Positions 7,774-17,069 of a DNA stretch of 43,475 bases are shown here, in pieces (position 1 is the first letter of the stretch; each line of letters begins with the position of its first letter). The stretch covers positions 1 through 43,475 of the forward strand of contig JAADGN010000073.1 in assembly GCA_013152325.1 (NCBI GenBank), given 5' to 3'. Under the pieces are notes generated by a model. That model had not been told where the DNA came from and did no database searches. It saw only the letters and a program-made list of their open reading frames with translations. Both the position numbers and the translations under genes were made by a program. This DNA comes from Chloroflexota bacterium. GTDB lineage: Bacteria > Chloroflexota > Anaerolineae > Anaerolineales > Villigracilaceae.

Positions 7774-7802
7774 ATTATAGCATTTTTAGAGGATCAATTC
7801 AA
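7774..7802 (-). promoter_or_regulatory. Sigma70-type promoter for the BMC operon
   Basis: Minus strand TTGAAT-N17-TATAAT. Confidence 0.65.
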
Positions 7803-7859
7803 GGACGAAAACCCCAAGCTGGCCCTGCAAAACCCGCTGAAGCGGGGCAACTCCACGCG

Positions 7860-8837
7860 TCACTTCCTCGTCACCGTCCGATACAAGGCATACAAAAACG
7901 GCTTATAGACCCGGTCCGCAGCCTGCGCCGCCCGCCTGATTTCCCCGCCAAAGCCGCGCTTGAAACGGTAAACGCCCCACAAGCCGTCATGACGGCTCAT
8001 AAAATGCGCTTCGAGGGTTTCTTCGTCCGCGTCGGGGACGCCCCACAAATCATACGCCGTGCAGCCTTTGGCGCGCGCCCAGCGCATGGCCTCCCACTGC
8101 AGGAGATAAGTCGGCATACGATTGCGCTCTTCATTGGTCGAAGCGCCATACATGTACCAGGCACGTTTCCCGCGCGCGAAGACCATCAGCGCCGCCAACG
8201 GTTTTCCTTCGTACTCGGCCACCAGCAATTCGGCCATACCCGTCGGCTGGAATAACTCATACGCCCGGCGGTAATACTCCAGCGAATGGACGCCGAAGCC
8301 GTCCCGCCCGCCGGTGACCTGCACCATCGCATGGAAGCCTGCAACGTCGTCCCAGGCGCGGACCGTGACGCCCTTGCGCGCCGCCAAACGGATGTTGTAG
8401 CGCGTCTTCTGCTTCATGCGGGCGAGAATGGCATCTTCTTCGCCGCGCAAGTCCACCACAATGGTGCGCGGGGGCTGGATGAAAGCAGACCGCCGCCAGT
8501 CGTCAGCCGCCGGCCGCAGGTCGTCATCGTCCCAGGCATCAGGCTCGACTTTCAAGAAAACGGCGCGGCGGCTCCTGCAAACACGATCGATCTCGGCGAC
8601 CAATGACTGCTGACCGATGACTTGTGACAAAGGTTTTGGAATGTAGGCTATCGTCAACCCCAACGGCAATTTGCGAAAAAGTATCTGCACGCCACTGTCG
8701 CCGGAAACAACGTGCGCCGCATCCCAGCCAAAGGCGGACTTGAGTTCACCCCACGCGCCGCACTGCAGGATGTGGGCATTGGGGTGCCCGGCAAGGAATT
8801 GATTCCAATCGGAGAGGGAGAGTTCGGACATAAGCAA
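7860..8837 (-). CDS. FemAB/FemX-family peptidyltransferase (lipid II aminoacyltransferase-like)
   Basis: WNQFLAGHPNAHILQCGAWGELKSAFGW, AARKGVTVRAWDDVAGFHAMV, WYMYGASTNEERNRMPTYLLQWEAMRWARAKGCTAYDLWGV. Confidence 0.85.
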   Translation of the reverse strand: MLMSELSLSDWNQFLAGHPNAHILQCGAWGELKSAFGWDAAHVVSGDSGVQILFRKLPLGLTIAYIPKPLSQVIGQQSLVAEIDRVCRSRRAVFLKVEPDAWDDDDLRPAADDWRRSAFIQPPRTIVVDLRGEEDAILARMKQKTRYNIRLAARKGVTVRAWDDVAGFHAMVQVTGGRDGFGVHSLEYYRRAYELFQPTGMAELLVAEYEGKPLAALMVFARGKRAWYMYGASTNEERNRMPTYLLQWEAMRWARAKGCTAYDLWGVPDADEETLEAHFMSRHDGLWGVYRFKRGFGGEIRRAAQAADRVYKPFLYALYRTVTRK

Positions 8838-8842
8838 CCGCG

Positions 8843-10747
8843 TTACGCGATGGAAGTCACATCCGGCGGCGGCGTGACGAGGATGGAAGCGCCCGGTACC
8901 GTCTCGTCGAGGGCGTTGACAATCGCATCCGCGTCGCCAACGCGCGACAGCTCGTCCAGACGGCTTAAAAACTGACGCAGGCGTGCGTTGCCGAGCTCCG
9001 CATCCCCGTCCAGCCGAAAGATATCGGGGTGCGCCGTTTCATCATAAGCCGTGCCAGCCTCCCAAAGTTCCTCGCTCATTTTTTCGCCGGGACGGATGCC
9101 CGTAAAGACAATTTCAACGTCGCGCCCCGGGTCCAGCCCGGAGAGACGGATCAGGTCTTCGGCCAAATCGAGAATGCGCACCGGTTCGCCCATATTGAGC
9201 ACAAAGGTCTCGCCGCCGTCACCCATCGCCGAAGCCTGCAAAACCAGATGGACGGCTTCCGGGATGGTCATAAAGAATCGCTGCATATCCGGGTGTGTGA
9301 CCGTGACCGGCCCACCGCGCGCGATCTGACGTTTGAAGCGCGGGATGATGCTGCCGCGGCTGCCCAACACGTTCCCAAAGCGGACGACGGTAAACGCCCG
9401 CCCGGATCGCCGCGCCGCGTCGAGCACGATCATCTCAGCCAGGCGTTTGGTCGCTCCGTAGACGCTGGAAGGCTGGACAGCCTTGTCGGTAGAGATCAAC
9501 ACCAGACGGCCCACGCCGCTCTCGACGGCAACATCGACCAGCCGCTGGGTGCCCAGGACGTTGTTCGTCACAGCTTCCTCGACGTTGGCGCTGGCTTCCA
9601 TCAAAGGGACGTGTTTGTGCGCCGCGGCGTGAAAGACCACCTGCGGACGATGTTCGTCAAAGATGCGCGCAAGGCGCGCCTTGTGGCGCACATCGGCAAT
9701 GACGGGAAAGATCGCCAGCGCGGGGTAATCCTCGTGCAATTCGAGCAGGGCCTCGAAAATGCTGTTCTCGCCGTGCCCCAGCAAAACCAATTCGGCAGGC
9801 TCCCAACGCGCAATCTGACGGCAGAGTTCGCTGCCGATCGAGCCGCCCGCGCCGGTGACCAGAACGCGTTTGCCCGTCAGGGTTGCGCCGAGCAGCGCTT
9901 CGTTAATACGCACGGGTTGACGGCGCAGCAAGTCGGCGATATCCACTTCGCGCAGACGGCTGACGCTGACCTTGCCGCCGAGCAGTTCATGGATGCCGGG
10001 CATGGTGCGGAAAGGCACATTGTTCCCGCGGCAAATATCCGTTACCAGACGCACCAATTTGCCGGGCGCGCTGGGAATGGCGAAGATCACCTCGTCCACG
10101 TGCTGGCTTTCCAGCACACGCGCCAGATCGGGCAGTGTGCCAATCACCGAAACGCCGTAGATCTCCTGCTTCTGTTTGGTCGGATCGTCGTCCAGAAAAC
10201 CGACCGGGGAAAAATTCAACTGGTTGTTGCGCTGCATCTCGCGCACGACCAGCGCGCCGGCATCGCCCGCGCCGACGATCAGCACCTTGCGCGTCTTGCC
10301 GTTGCGCTGCGAGACGGACAACTCGGCCAGCACACGCATGGCAAAACGTGAACCGCCGATCAACACCAGCGAGAGCAGCCAGTCGATGCCCAGGGCGGTG
10401 CGCGGCATGCCCGGCAGCACCATCCCGGCGCTGATAAGCCCCAGCATCACGCCGGACGTCAGAACCGAGGCGGTTGTCACCGCGGTCGCGATCAACTTCA
10501 ATTCGTTAACGCTGGCGTAGATCCACAGGCGGCGATACAGGCCGAAGAAATAATAGACCGGCATCTTCACCGCCAGCGCCACACCCGACATGATCAAGAT
10601 CGCGGGGAAATAAAAAGGCAATGCCGCCACGTCCAGGCGCAGGGCGAAACTCCCCATCACCGAAACCAGGATCAGCACCAGGTCGCCGATCAAAACGAAC
10701 CGGTTGCGAACGTGGGGGCGTATCCGGTTTTTCAACGGCTCATCCAT
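8843..10747 (-). CDS. CapD/WbpM/PglF-like nucleoside-diphosphate-sugar dehydratase, membrane-anchored
   Basis: N-terminal TM helices, KVLIVGAGDAGALVVREM, KRVLVTGAGGSIGSELCRQI, STDKAVQPSSVYGATKR, VVRFGNVLGSRGSIIPRFKRQI. Confidence 0.92.
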   Translation of the reverse strand: MDEPLKNRIRPHVRNRFVLIGDLVLILVSVMGSFALRLDVAALPFYFPAILIMSGVALAVKMPVYYFFGLYRRLWIYASVNELKLIATAVTTASVLTSGVMLGLISAGMVLPGMPRTALGIDWLLSLVLIGGSRFAMRVLAELSVSQRNGKTRKVLIVGAGDAGALVVREMQRNNQLNFSPVGFLDDDPTKQKQEIYGVSVIGTLPDLARVLESQHVDEVIFAIPSAPGKLVRLVTDICRGNNVPFRTMPGIHELLGGKVSVSRLREVDIADLLRRQPVRINEALLGATLTGKRVLVTGAGGSIGSELCRQIARWEPAELVLLGHGENSIFEALLELHEDYPALAIFPVIADVRHKARLARIFDEHRPQVVFHAAAHKHVPLMEASANVEEAVTNNVLGTQRLVDVAVESGVGRLVLISTDKAVQPSSVYGATKRLAEMIVLDAARRSGRAFTVVRFGNVLGSRGSIIPRFKRQIARGGPVTVTHPDMQRFFMTIPEAVHLVLQASAMGDGGETFVLNMGEPVRILDLAEDLIRLSGLDPGRDVEIVFTGIRPGEKMSEELWEAGTAYDETAHPDIFRLDGDAELGNARLRQFLSRLDELSRVGDADAIVNALDETVPGASILVTPPPDVTSIA

Positions 10748-11661
10748 GCAGCGGTTTCCTTCATGCCGGTATCCAGCGAAGTTTGGGCGCGAAAGCCCAA
10801 CACACGCGCCGCCCGCTCCGGACTGCCCACCGAGCGGTAGATATCACCGGCGCGCGGCGCGTCGAAAACGGGCTGCGGGGCATCCGGGAAAATACCAGCC
10901 AAGGCTTTCACCAAATCCAGAATGCGGGTCTCCCGTCCCGTGCACACGTTGAACACTTCCCCGGCCGCGCGCGGATGTTCCGCGGCCAACAAGTTCACCC
11001 GCACGACGTCACCCACGTAGATCAGATCGCGCGTCTGCCCGCCGTCGCCAAAAATGGTGATCGGCTTCCCGGCCAGCAGTTGTCGGATGAAGATCGGCAC
11101 CGCGGCGGCGTACTCCGAATCCGGCGACTGCCGCGGCCCATAGACGTTGAAATAGCGCAGCGCGGCCACTTCCAGGCCCAGGGCATGCGTGTACAGCCGT
11201 GCATAAAGCTCATCCACCTGTTTGGACACCGCATACGGCGAAAGCGGACGCAGGGGCGTCGACTCGTCCAACGGCAGCGCGTCCGAATCCCCGTAGACCG
11301 CCGCGCTGGACGCCACCACCACTCTCCGGACGCCCGCCTCGCGCGACGCCTCGAGCAGGTTCGTCGTTCCCTGGACGTTGACGTCCAGACAGGCCCCCGG
11401 CTCCCGCATCGAAAGCGGAACGGAGACAAATGCCGCTTCGTGGAAGACCAACTCGACGTCCCGCAGCGCAGCGTGCACCGCATCCGCATCCCGCAGATCG
11501 CCCTCGATGATCTCCACGTCTTCGCGCAGGTCGTCCAGGTTCTCGCGTTTGCCAGTCGAAAAGTTATCCAGCACGCGCACGCGGTCCCCCCGCTCCAACA
11601 ACGCGCGCACAAGATGCGAACCGATAAAACCGGCGCCGCCGGTGACCAGTGCCCTCGTCAT
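10732..11661 (-). CDS. NAD-dependent epimerase/dehydratase, UDP-glucose/GlcNAc 4-epimerase-like
   Basis: MTRALVTGGAGFIGSHLVRALLERGDRV, SSAAVYGDSDALPLDE, PYAVSKQVDELYARLY; ORF extends to 11694. Confidence 0.9.
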   Translation of the reverse strand: MTRALVTGGAGFIGSHLVRALLERGDRVRVLDNFSTGKRENLDDLREDVEIIEGDLRDADAVHAALRDVELVFHEAAFVSVPLSMREPGACLDVNVQGTTNLLEASREAGVRRVVVASSAAVYGDSDALPLDESTPLRPLSPYAVSKQVDELYARLYTHALGLEVAALRYFNVYGPRQSPDSEYAAAVPIFIRQLLAGKPITIFGDGGQTRDLIYVGDVVRVNLLAAEHPRAAGEVFNVCTGRETRILDLVKALAGIFPDAPQPVFDAPRAGDIYRSVGSPERAARVLGFRAQTSLDTGMKETAAWMSR

Positions 11662-11662
11662 G

Positions 11663-13114
11663 TTAGCGTCCCTTGAAACCAAACACCGTGCCAACCGTGC
11701 GCAACATGATGTTCACGTCCATCCAGAAAGTACGGTGCTTGATGTAGTACAGGTCGTATTCGAGTTTGACCCCCGTCTCGTACACGGTGGAGACATAGCC
11801 ATAATTGATCTGCGCCCAGCCGCTGATGCCCGGTTTGACCAGCAAGCGCGCCCGATAGAACGGGATCTCTTTCTGGAACTGGGCCACCAGTTCAGGGCGC
11901 TCGGCGCGCGGCCCGACCAAACTCATCTCGCCGCGCAAGACATTGAGAAACTGCGGAAACTCATCCAGCCGTGTTTTGCGTAAAATCTTGCCAACCCGCG
12001 TAATGCGCGGGTCATCTTCCGCGGCCAGGCGCGCCTGGCCGTCCTCTTCAGCATTCTGCACCATCGTGCGGAACTTAAAAAGCTTGAAGGGCTTTCCGCC
12101 CTTGCCCAAACGATTTTGAGCATAGAAGATGGGCAGGCCGCTGTCAATCGCGATCGCCAGCGCGGCAAAAGGCAAGACGGCCACAAGAATGCCGAAACCG
12201 ACCAATCCGCCCAAGATATCCGAAACGCGTTTGCCCAATTCGTAGAAACCGCTGACGCGCGCCTCGTCCACGAACGAACGGATCAGCCAATCTGATTCCA
12301 AATGGTGGATGGGAACGCGTCCGACCATCTCTTCGTACATGGTCGGCATACGCGTGATGACCACGCCGCTCTCCTGTGCATCCAGGATGGTCTGGAAAGT
12401 GCTGCCCATCATTGCGCCGGTAATTGCCACGACCAGGTCGGAGATGTTTTGCTGCTCGATGATCTGCAGCAGGCGGTCGTTGCTGCCAAATACGCGAAAA
12501 CCCTCGACGCGGGAGCCGATCTTCTTCGGATCGTCGTCAACAAAGCCGATCAGGTAAAAAGGCGGCGGCCAGATGTTCTTGTACGCCTTCGCCAGAGTCT
12601 CGCCAGCCCGGCCTGCGCCGACAATGAGCACGCGGCGCGTCATGCCCTGGGCAGTATATAAACGGATATATAGCCGCCGCCAGCCCAACGTCAGGATGGA
12701 GGCGATCACCAGGAAAGCGCCAACGCCAATGCGGGGCAGGGAGTTCGGATCTTTTATCGTGATAAAGATCAGGGCATAGACGATCAACCCGATGAAAGCC
12801 GCGACGGCAACGCCGCGCAGCGTCCTGCGCCAGTTGGCGGCCGCTTGCGGCTCGTAAAGTTCGATCAACAGCAGCAGCCAACCAATCGGCAGCAGGTAAA
12901 ACCAGAAGGGCACGACAATGCCGGAAAAGAACTTGGCGGCCTTTTCCGGCGAGATGCCCGTTGCCAGCAATCTATACCAGGAATATTCCCGCCAGGCATA
13001 AACCGAGCCCGCCAGAGAGGTCACCGCCGCCAGCAAATCCCCAAACAGCAAAACAGCGCGCTGTTCGCCCGGCCTGAGTCGAATAGTAGGTTTACGAGAA
13101 TAGTTCTCAGCCAT
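11663..13114 (-). CDS. Undecaprenyl-phosphate sugar phosphotransferase (polyisoprenyl-phosphate hexose-1-P transferase)
   Basis: RRVLIVGAGRAGETLAKAY; C-terminal KLFKFRTMVQNAEEDG, RKTRLDEFPQFLNVLRGEMSLVGPRAERPELV, KPGISGWAQINYGY. Confidence 0.93.
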   Translation of the reverse strand: MAENYSRKPTIRLRPGEQRAVLLFGDLLAAVTSLAGSVYAWREYSWYRLLATGISPEKAAKFFSGIVVPFWFYLLPIGWLLLLIELYEPQAAANWRRTLRGVAVAAFIGLIVYALIFITIKDPNSLPRIGVGAFLVIASILTLGWRRLYIRLYTAQGMTRRVLIVGAGRAGETLAKAYKNIWPPPFYLIGFVDDDPKKIGSRVEGFRVFGSNDRLLQIIEQQNISDLVVAITGAMMGSTFQTILDAQESGVVITRMPTMYEEMVGRVPIHHLESDWLIRSFVDEARVSGFYELGKRVSDILGGLVGFGILVAVLPFAALAIAIDSGLPIFYAQNRLGKGGKPFKLFKFRTMVQNAEEDGQARLAAEDDPRITRVGKILRKTRLDEFPQFLNVLRGEMSLVGPRAERPELVAQFQKEIPFYRARLLVKPGISGWAQINYGYVSTVYETGVKLEYDLYYIKHRTFWMDVNIMLRTVGTVFGFKGR

Positions 13115-14114
13115 TTTTGCGTATCCCAAAAACGTCAGAGAGCAGGCTCCAGAGAAGCCCGCTCCCCCAAGAGAGGTGCATGGTCGCAATCGCCAACGGT
13201 AATCCGACAACCAAAAAAAACTTGCGGCGGTGCAATGCAATCACAAGCGCAGCCAAAAACAAAACCAAAGCGTAGATAAAGACCTCCACGGCCAACAAAT
13301 AGCCAAAGAAAGACAGGAAAAAACTCAAAAAAAGGGTGGATAACAAACCGAGCACAAATAACGGCGGCAACGCCTGCCGCCAACGCAGCGTCTTCGGGTA
13401 GCGGCGCAACATGCGCCACTTCCAGTAGCCGTAGCGCCAGTATTGACGGGCCAACGCCGGCAGGCTGGTGCGGGCAAAATAAACGGAACGAATGGCCGGG
13501 TCCAGCCAGATGCGTCCGCCGGATTGGCGCACACGAGCGTTGAACTCGTAATCCTCGTTCGAAAGCAAAGTCTCATCAAACATGCCGACCCGCTCCACCA
13601 GCGAGCGGCGGAAGGCCCCGAACGGGACCGTGTCCACCAGCGCCGGCTGCGTGGCGTGACGATAGAGCGCGTCGCCAACGCCGAGCGGATGCGCCGCCGC
13701 GACGGCGATGGACTGCGCCAGCCAACCATCCCCGCCGGGGCGAATATCCCACACCCCGCCGACGTTCTCCCCTTTCCCCTCCTGCAGCGCAGCAACACAG
13801 CCCGCCACGTAATCCGGGTAGGGCGCGGAGTGGGCGTCCAGGCGGACGATGATCTCGCCGCGAGCAGTCTCAATAGCCCGATTCAGTCCCGCCGGAATGA
13901 TGCGCGCCGGGTTGTCTATCACTTGCAAAGACAGGTCAGGGTGCTCCCGCTGGAAGGCCGCAATTTCGTCCCGCGTGCCATCACCGGAGAGACCATCCGC
14001 GATGATCACTTCCAGGTCGGCGCGCGGATAGCTCTGCGCGTAGACCGCATCCAACAGCAGGCGAATGGTCGTTCGCTCATTGTAACATGGGACAATAATT
14101 GAGACAGTCGGCAT
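13107..14114 (-). CDS. Glycosyltransferase family 2
   Basis: MPTVSIIVPCYNERTTIRLLLDAV, EVIIADGLSGDGT, IIVRLDAHSAPYPDYV, DYEFNARVRQSG; C-terminal TM helices. Confidence 0.92.
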   Translation of the reverse strand: MPTVSIIVPCYNERTTIRLLLDAVYAQSYPRADLEVIIADGLSGDGTRDEIAAFQREHPDLSLQVIDNPARIIPAGLNRAIETARGEIIVRLDAHSAPYPDYVAGCVAALQEGKGENVGGVWDIRPGGDGWLAQSIAVAAAHPLGVGDALYRHATQPALVDTVPFGAFRRSLVERVGMFDETLLSNEDYEFNARVRQSGGRIWLDPAIRSVYFARTSLPALARQYWRYGYWKWRMLRRYPKTLRWRQALPPLFVLGLLSTLFLSFFLSFFGYLLAVEVFIYALVLFLAALVIALHRRKFFLVVGLPLAIATMHLSWGSGLLWSLLSDVFGIRKNG

Positions 14115-14194
14115 CTTTTCACAGTTCACCGCCGAGAACGTGAAGAACACGGAGGTTTTTTCTGTGTTCCCAGCGAACTCCGCGGTGAGAAATT

Positions 14195-15607
14195 CTAGCG
14201 GTCTTGACGCGAGAGAATGGTTGTTGCATCCGGCCGTGCGACAGGCAAATGCACGACAAACGTGCTCCCCTGCCCCGCCTGGCTGCGAACCGTAATTCTA
14301 CCACCATGTGCGCTCACGATTTCCCGCACGATGGCCAGCCCCAGCCCGCTGCTGTGTTCCCCCCCGCTGCTGCGAGACTTGTCGACCTGATAAAAACGCT
14401 CGAAGATGTGCGGCAGCGCCTCGGCTGGAATGCCCGCGCCGGTATCGATGACCAAAATTTTTACCTCGCCATCCTGCCGGACAGCGCGCAGAATGACCTG
14501 CCCGCCGGAGGGCGTGTGTTTAAGGGCGTTATCCACCAGGTTGGTAAAAACCTGCGCCAGCCGGTCGCCGTCGCCAATCACCACCGGCAAATCCGCCACT
14601 TCCACGTGCAGGCCGACCCCGGCCCCGCGCGCCTGGGGCGTGAACTTCCTGGCCACGTTCCTGAGCAGCGCGGTCAAATCCACGGGCGATCTTTCCATCT
14701 CGGCGATGCCTGCATCGAGACGGGCCAGGTCGAGCAGGTCGAGCACCATGCGGTGCATCCGTCCGGCCTCGGCATAGATCACTTCCGCCGCCTGGCGCTG
14801 GCTTTCCGGCGTGTCAGTCGTACCGTCCAGGATGGCCTGGGCGAAGCCCTGAATGGACGTCAGCGGCGTCTTGAGCTCATGCGAGACGTTGGCGACGAAA
14901 TCCCGCTGGGCCTGCTGGGTATCCTGCACACGCGCCACCATTTCGTTGAAAGCCTGCGTCAGTTCCTGGACCTCGTGCGGGCCGCGCACAGGGACAGGGA
15001 TGGACTGCTCCGCAGGCATTTCGCGGGCCGCCGTCAACATCCGTTGCAGCGGGTCGGCGATCCAGCGCGCCATGCCAAAGGCCAGCAGGAGGGAGAGCAG
15101 CAAAGCGATCGCCCCGGCCCCCCAGAAAGGCGGCATCAACTCGTCGCGCAGGATGGCCAGCAAATGGACGTTGGGGCGCGGCGTCGCGACCAGCAGCCGG
15201 GTGCCATCCGACAGATCCGAAAGCGTATACAACCAAACCTTGCCAGCATCGTCGCGCAGCGTCGGGGTCGAACGAAAAAAATGCTCGGACGGCATAGCGA
15301 TGGGCGTCTCGTCCGCCCGCGTATCGAAAAGTACTCGTTCATCCGCGTCGAACAGGATCAGGCGCACGTCAAAGGTGCTGTCGGTGCGCTTCAGGGCCGT
15401 CTTCAAGCTTTGGGACGGCAACGCAGCCAGTTCCCTCTGGCGCGCAGCGATCAACGTTTCAACCGCGTTCAATTTGCTGAGCGTCTGGCGGTAGAGCAGC
15501 GGGTTGCGCAGCAGATAAAGCAGCAAGACGAACATCACCACGCCCAGCGCGGTGACGATCAACCAGGCATAACTCAACCAGAGACGCGAACGAAGGGAAG
15601 AAAACAT
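14195..15607 (-). CDS. Sensor histidine kinase with HAMP domain
   Basis: TM segments; DFVANVSHELKTPLTSIQGFAQAI (H box), VFTNLVDNALKHTP, IDTGAGIPAEALPHIFERFYQVD, SSGLGLAIVREIV. Confidence 0.95.
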   Translation of the reverse strand: MFSSLRSRLWLSYAWLIVTALGVVMFVLLLYLLRNPLLYRQTLSKLNAVETLIAARQRELAALPSQSLKTALKRTDSTFDVRLILFDADERVLFDTRADETPIAMPSEHFFRSTPTLRDDAGKVWLYTLSDLSDGTRLLVATPRPNVHLLAILRDELMPPFWGAGAIALLLSLLLAFGMARWIADPLQRMLTAAREMPAEQSIPVPVRGPHEVQELTQAFNEMVARVQDTQQAQRDFVANVSHELKTPLTSIQGFAQAILDGTTDTPESQRQAAEVIYAEAGRMHRMVLDLLDLARLDAGIAEMERSPVDLTALLRNVARKFTPQARGAGVGLHVEVADLPVVIGDGDRLAQVFTNLVDNALKHTPSGGQVILRAVRQDGEVKILVIDTGAGIPAEALPHIFERFYQVDKSRSSGGEHSSGLGLAIVREIVSAHGGRITVRSQAGQGSTFVVHLPVARPDATTILSRQDR

Positions 15608-15626
15608 GGGGGATGGTCGGCAGTCG

Positions 15627-16313
15627 CTAGTCGGTCACGACCAGTTTGTAGCCCACGCCGGTCACGGTCTCGATGCGCGCCGTGCTCCCGGCAATCTTCT
15701 TGCGCAGATGGGCCACGTGGACGTCCACAGTGCGCGTCTGCCCGTAAAAATCAAAGCCCCAGGCCATTTGCAGCAATTGTTCGCGGCTGAGGACCATGCC
15801 GCGATGCTCGGCCAGGGTCAGGAGCAGGTCGAATTCCTGGGTGCGCAACTCGAGGCGCTGCCCGCCGATGTGCACTTCGCGGCTGGCGGGGTCGATCGTC
15901 AGGTCGCCGACGTGAACGGGAGCCGCGCCGGGATGCAGCGTCCGTTCGCCGCGCCGCAGGATGGCCTTGACGCGCGCCACCAATTCGCGCGGGTTGAACG
16001 GCTTGGTCAGGTAATCGTCTGCGCCCAGCTCCAGGCCGACGATCTTGTCGATATCCTCGTCACGGGCTGTCAACATCAAAATGGCGACCGGATCGTCCTG
16101 ATTGCGCAAGCGACGGCAGACTTCGAACCCGTCCAGTTTGGGAAGCATCACGTCCAGCACGATCAGAACCGGACGCAGGCCTGCCGCGGCCTCGAGGGCC
16201 GCCTCCCCGTCCCCGACGGATTCGACGCGGAACCCTTCGCGCTCCAGGTACATGCGCGCCAATTGCACGATGGAGGGTTCGTCGTCGACAAGGAGGATCA
16301 GTTCGGATGACAT
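15627..16313 (-). CDS. OmpR/PhoB-family response regulator
   Basis: ILLVDDEPSIVQLARMYLEREGF, VLDVMLPKLDGFEVCRRL, DYLTKPFNPRELVARV, winged helix TRTVDVHVAHLRKKI. Confidence 0.96.
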   Translation of the reverse strand: MSSELILLVDDEPSIVQLARMYLEREGFRVESVGDGEAALEAAAGLRPVLIVLDVMLPKLDGFEVCRRLRNQDDPVAILMLTARDEDIDKIVGLELGADDYLTKPFNPRELVARVKAILRRGERTLHPGAAPVHVGDLTIDPASREVHIGGQRLELRTQEFDLLLTLAEHRGMVLSREQLLQMAWGFDFYGQTRTVDVHVAHLRKKIAGSTARIETVTGVGYKLVVTD

Positions 16314-16323
16314 GCTTTGACAA

Positions 16324-16725
16324 TCAGCTTTCAGCTATCAGCGCGATGGCTTCGATCTCCACCCGCACGTCTTTTGGCAACGTCTTGACCGCCACCGTCG
16401 AACGGGCGGGCGGATCTTCGGTGAAGAATTCGGCATAGACCGCATTAAGTTTCGGGAAATCAGCCATGTCCGCCAGGAAAACCGTCGTTTTGACGACGTG
16501 CTCCAGGCTCGAACCGGCGGCCTCCAGCACGTGTTTCAGGTTCGTCAGCACCTGTCGGGTCTCGGCCTCGATCCCGCCGCCGACCAGTTCGCCCGTGGCG
16601 GGGTCAATCGCAATTTGCCCGGCGGTGAAGACCAGCGAGTCAATCCGAACGGCGGCTGAATACGGCCCGATAGCGCGCGGGGCTTTATCGGTTTTTACAA
16701 CTTTTTTTCCTTTTACTGGGGACAT
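16324..16725 (-). CDS. RidA/YjgF family protein
   Basis: APRAIGPYSAAVRIDSLVFTAGQIAIDPATGELVGGGIEAETRQVLTNLKHVLEAAG, ARSTVAVKTLPKDVRVEIEAIA. Confidence 0.95.
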   Translation of the reverse strand: MSPVKGKKVVKTDKAPRAIGPYSAAVRIDSLVFTAGQIAIDPATGELVGGGIEAETRQVLTNLKHVLEAAGSSLEHVVKTTVFLADMADFPKLNAVYAEFFTEDPPARSTVAVKTLPKDVRVEIEAIALIAES

Positions 16726-16807
16726 TTTTTCTCCTGTTATGAAAGTCTAACCACCGGACAGTTTGCCGGTAGATGTCCGGGCTTGTGGTTTTTCAAGACC
16801 ACCGTGC

Positions 16808-16963
16808 GGGCTAAAAGCCCTTCCTCAGCACCTGAAAGCCACCTGCGCCCCAAACGGGGTGTGCGGGCTGACCAGGGAGTCGGCTGAAGCCGACTTTTAT
16901 GCACTGAGGCCAGACTTTAGTCCGCCGAATGGCTGGCGATGTCCGACAGTTGAACTGTCGGAC
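16808..16963. repeat. Cluster of short intergenic hairpins
   Basis: GGGCT-AAA-AGCCC (16808-16820), AGTCGGC-TGAA-GCCGACT (16878-16895), GTCCGACAGTT-g-AACTGTCGGAC (16941-16963). Confidence 0.7.
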
Positions 16964-17069
16964 ACCACAGAGGCTTGTCGCCCAAAAGTGTCCGGGGGCT
17001 AGATGAAAGTAGCATCCAAAACCTGCCTGGATTGTAAGGCATCTCCTTTAAATGGTCAAAACGAAACGG

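Noticed and set aside
7833-7846. CCCGCTGAAGCGGG hairpin as FemAB terminator
   Set aside because: Stem is only 5-6 bp and no T-tract follows on the minus strand
9029-10351. 440-aa plus-strand ORF
   Set aside because: Antisense to the CapD-like gene; no recognisable domain
14204-15790. 528-aa plus-strand ORF
   Set aside because: Antisense to the histidine kinase; composition of a shadow ORF
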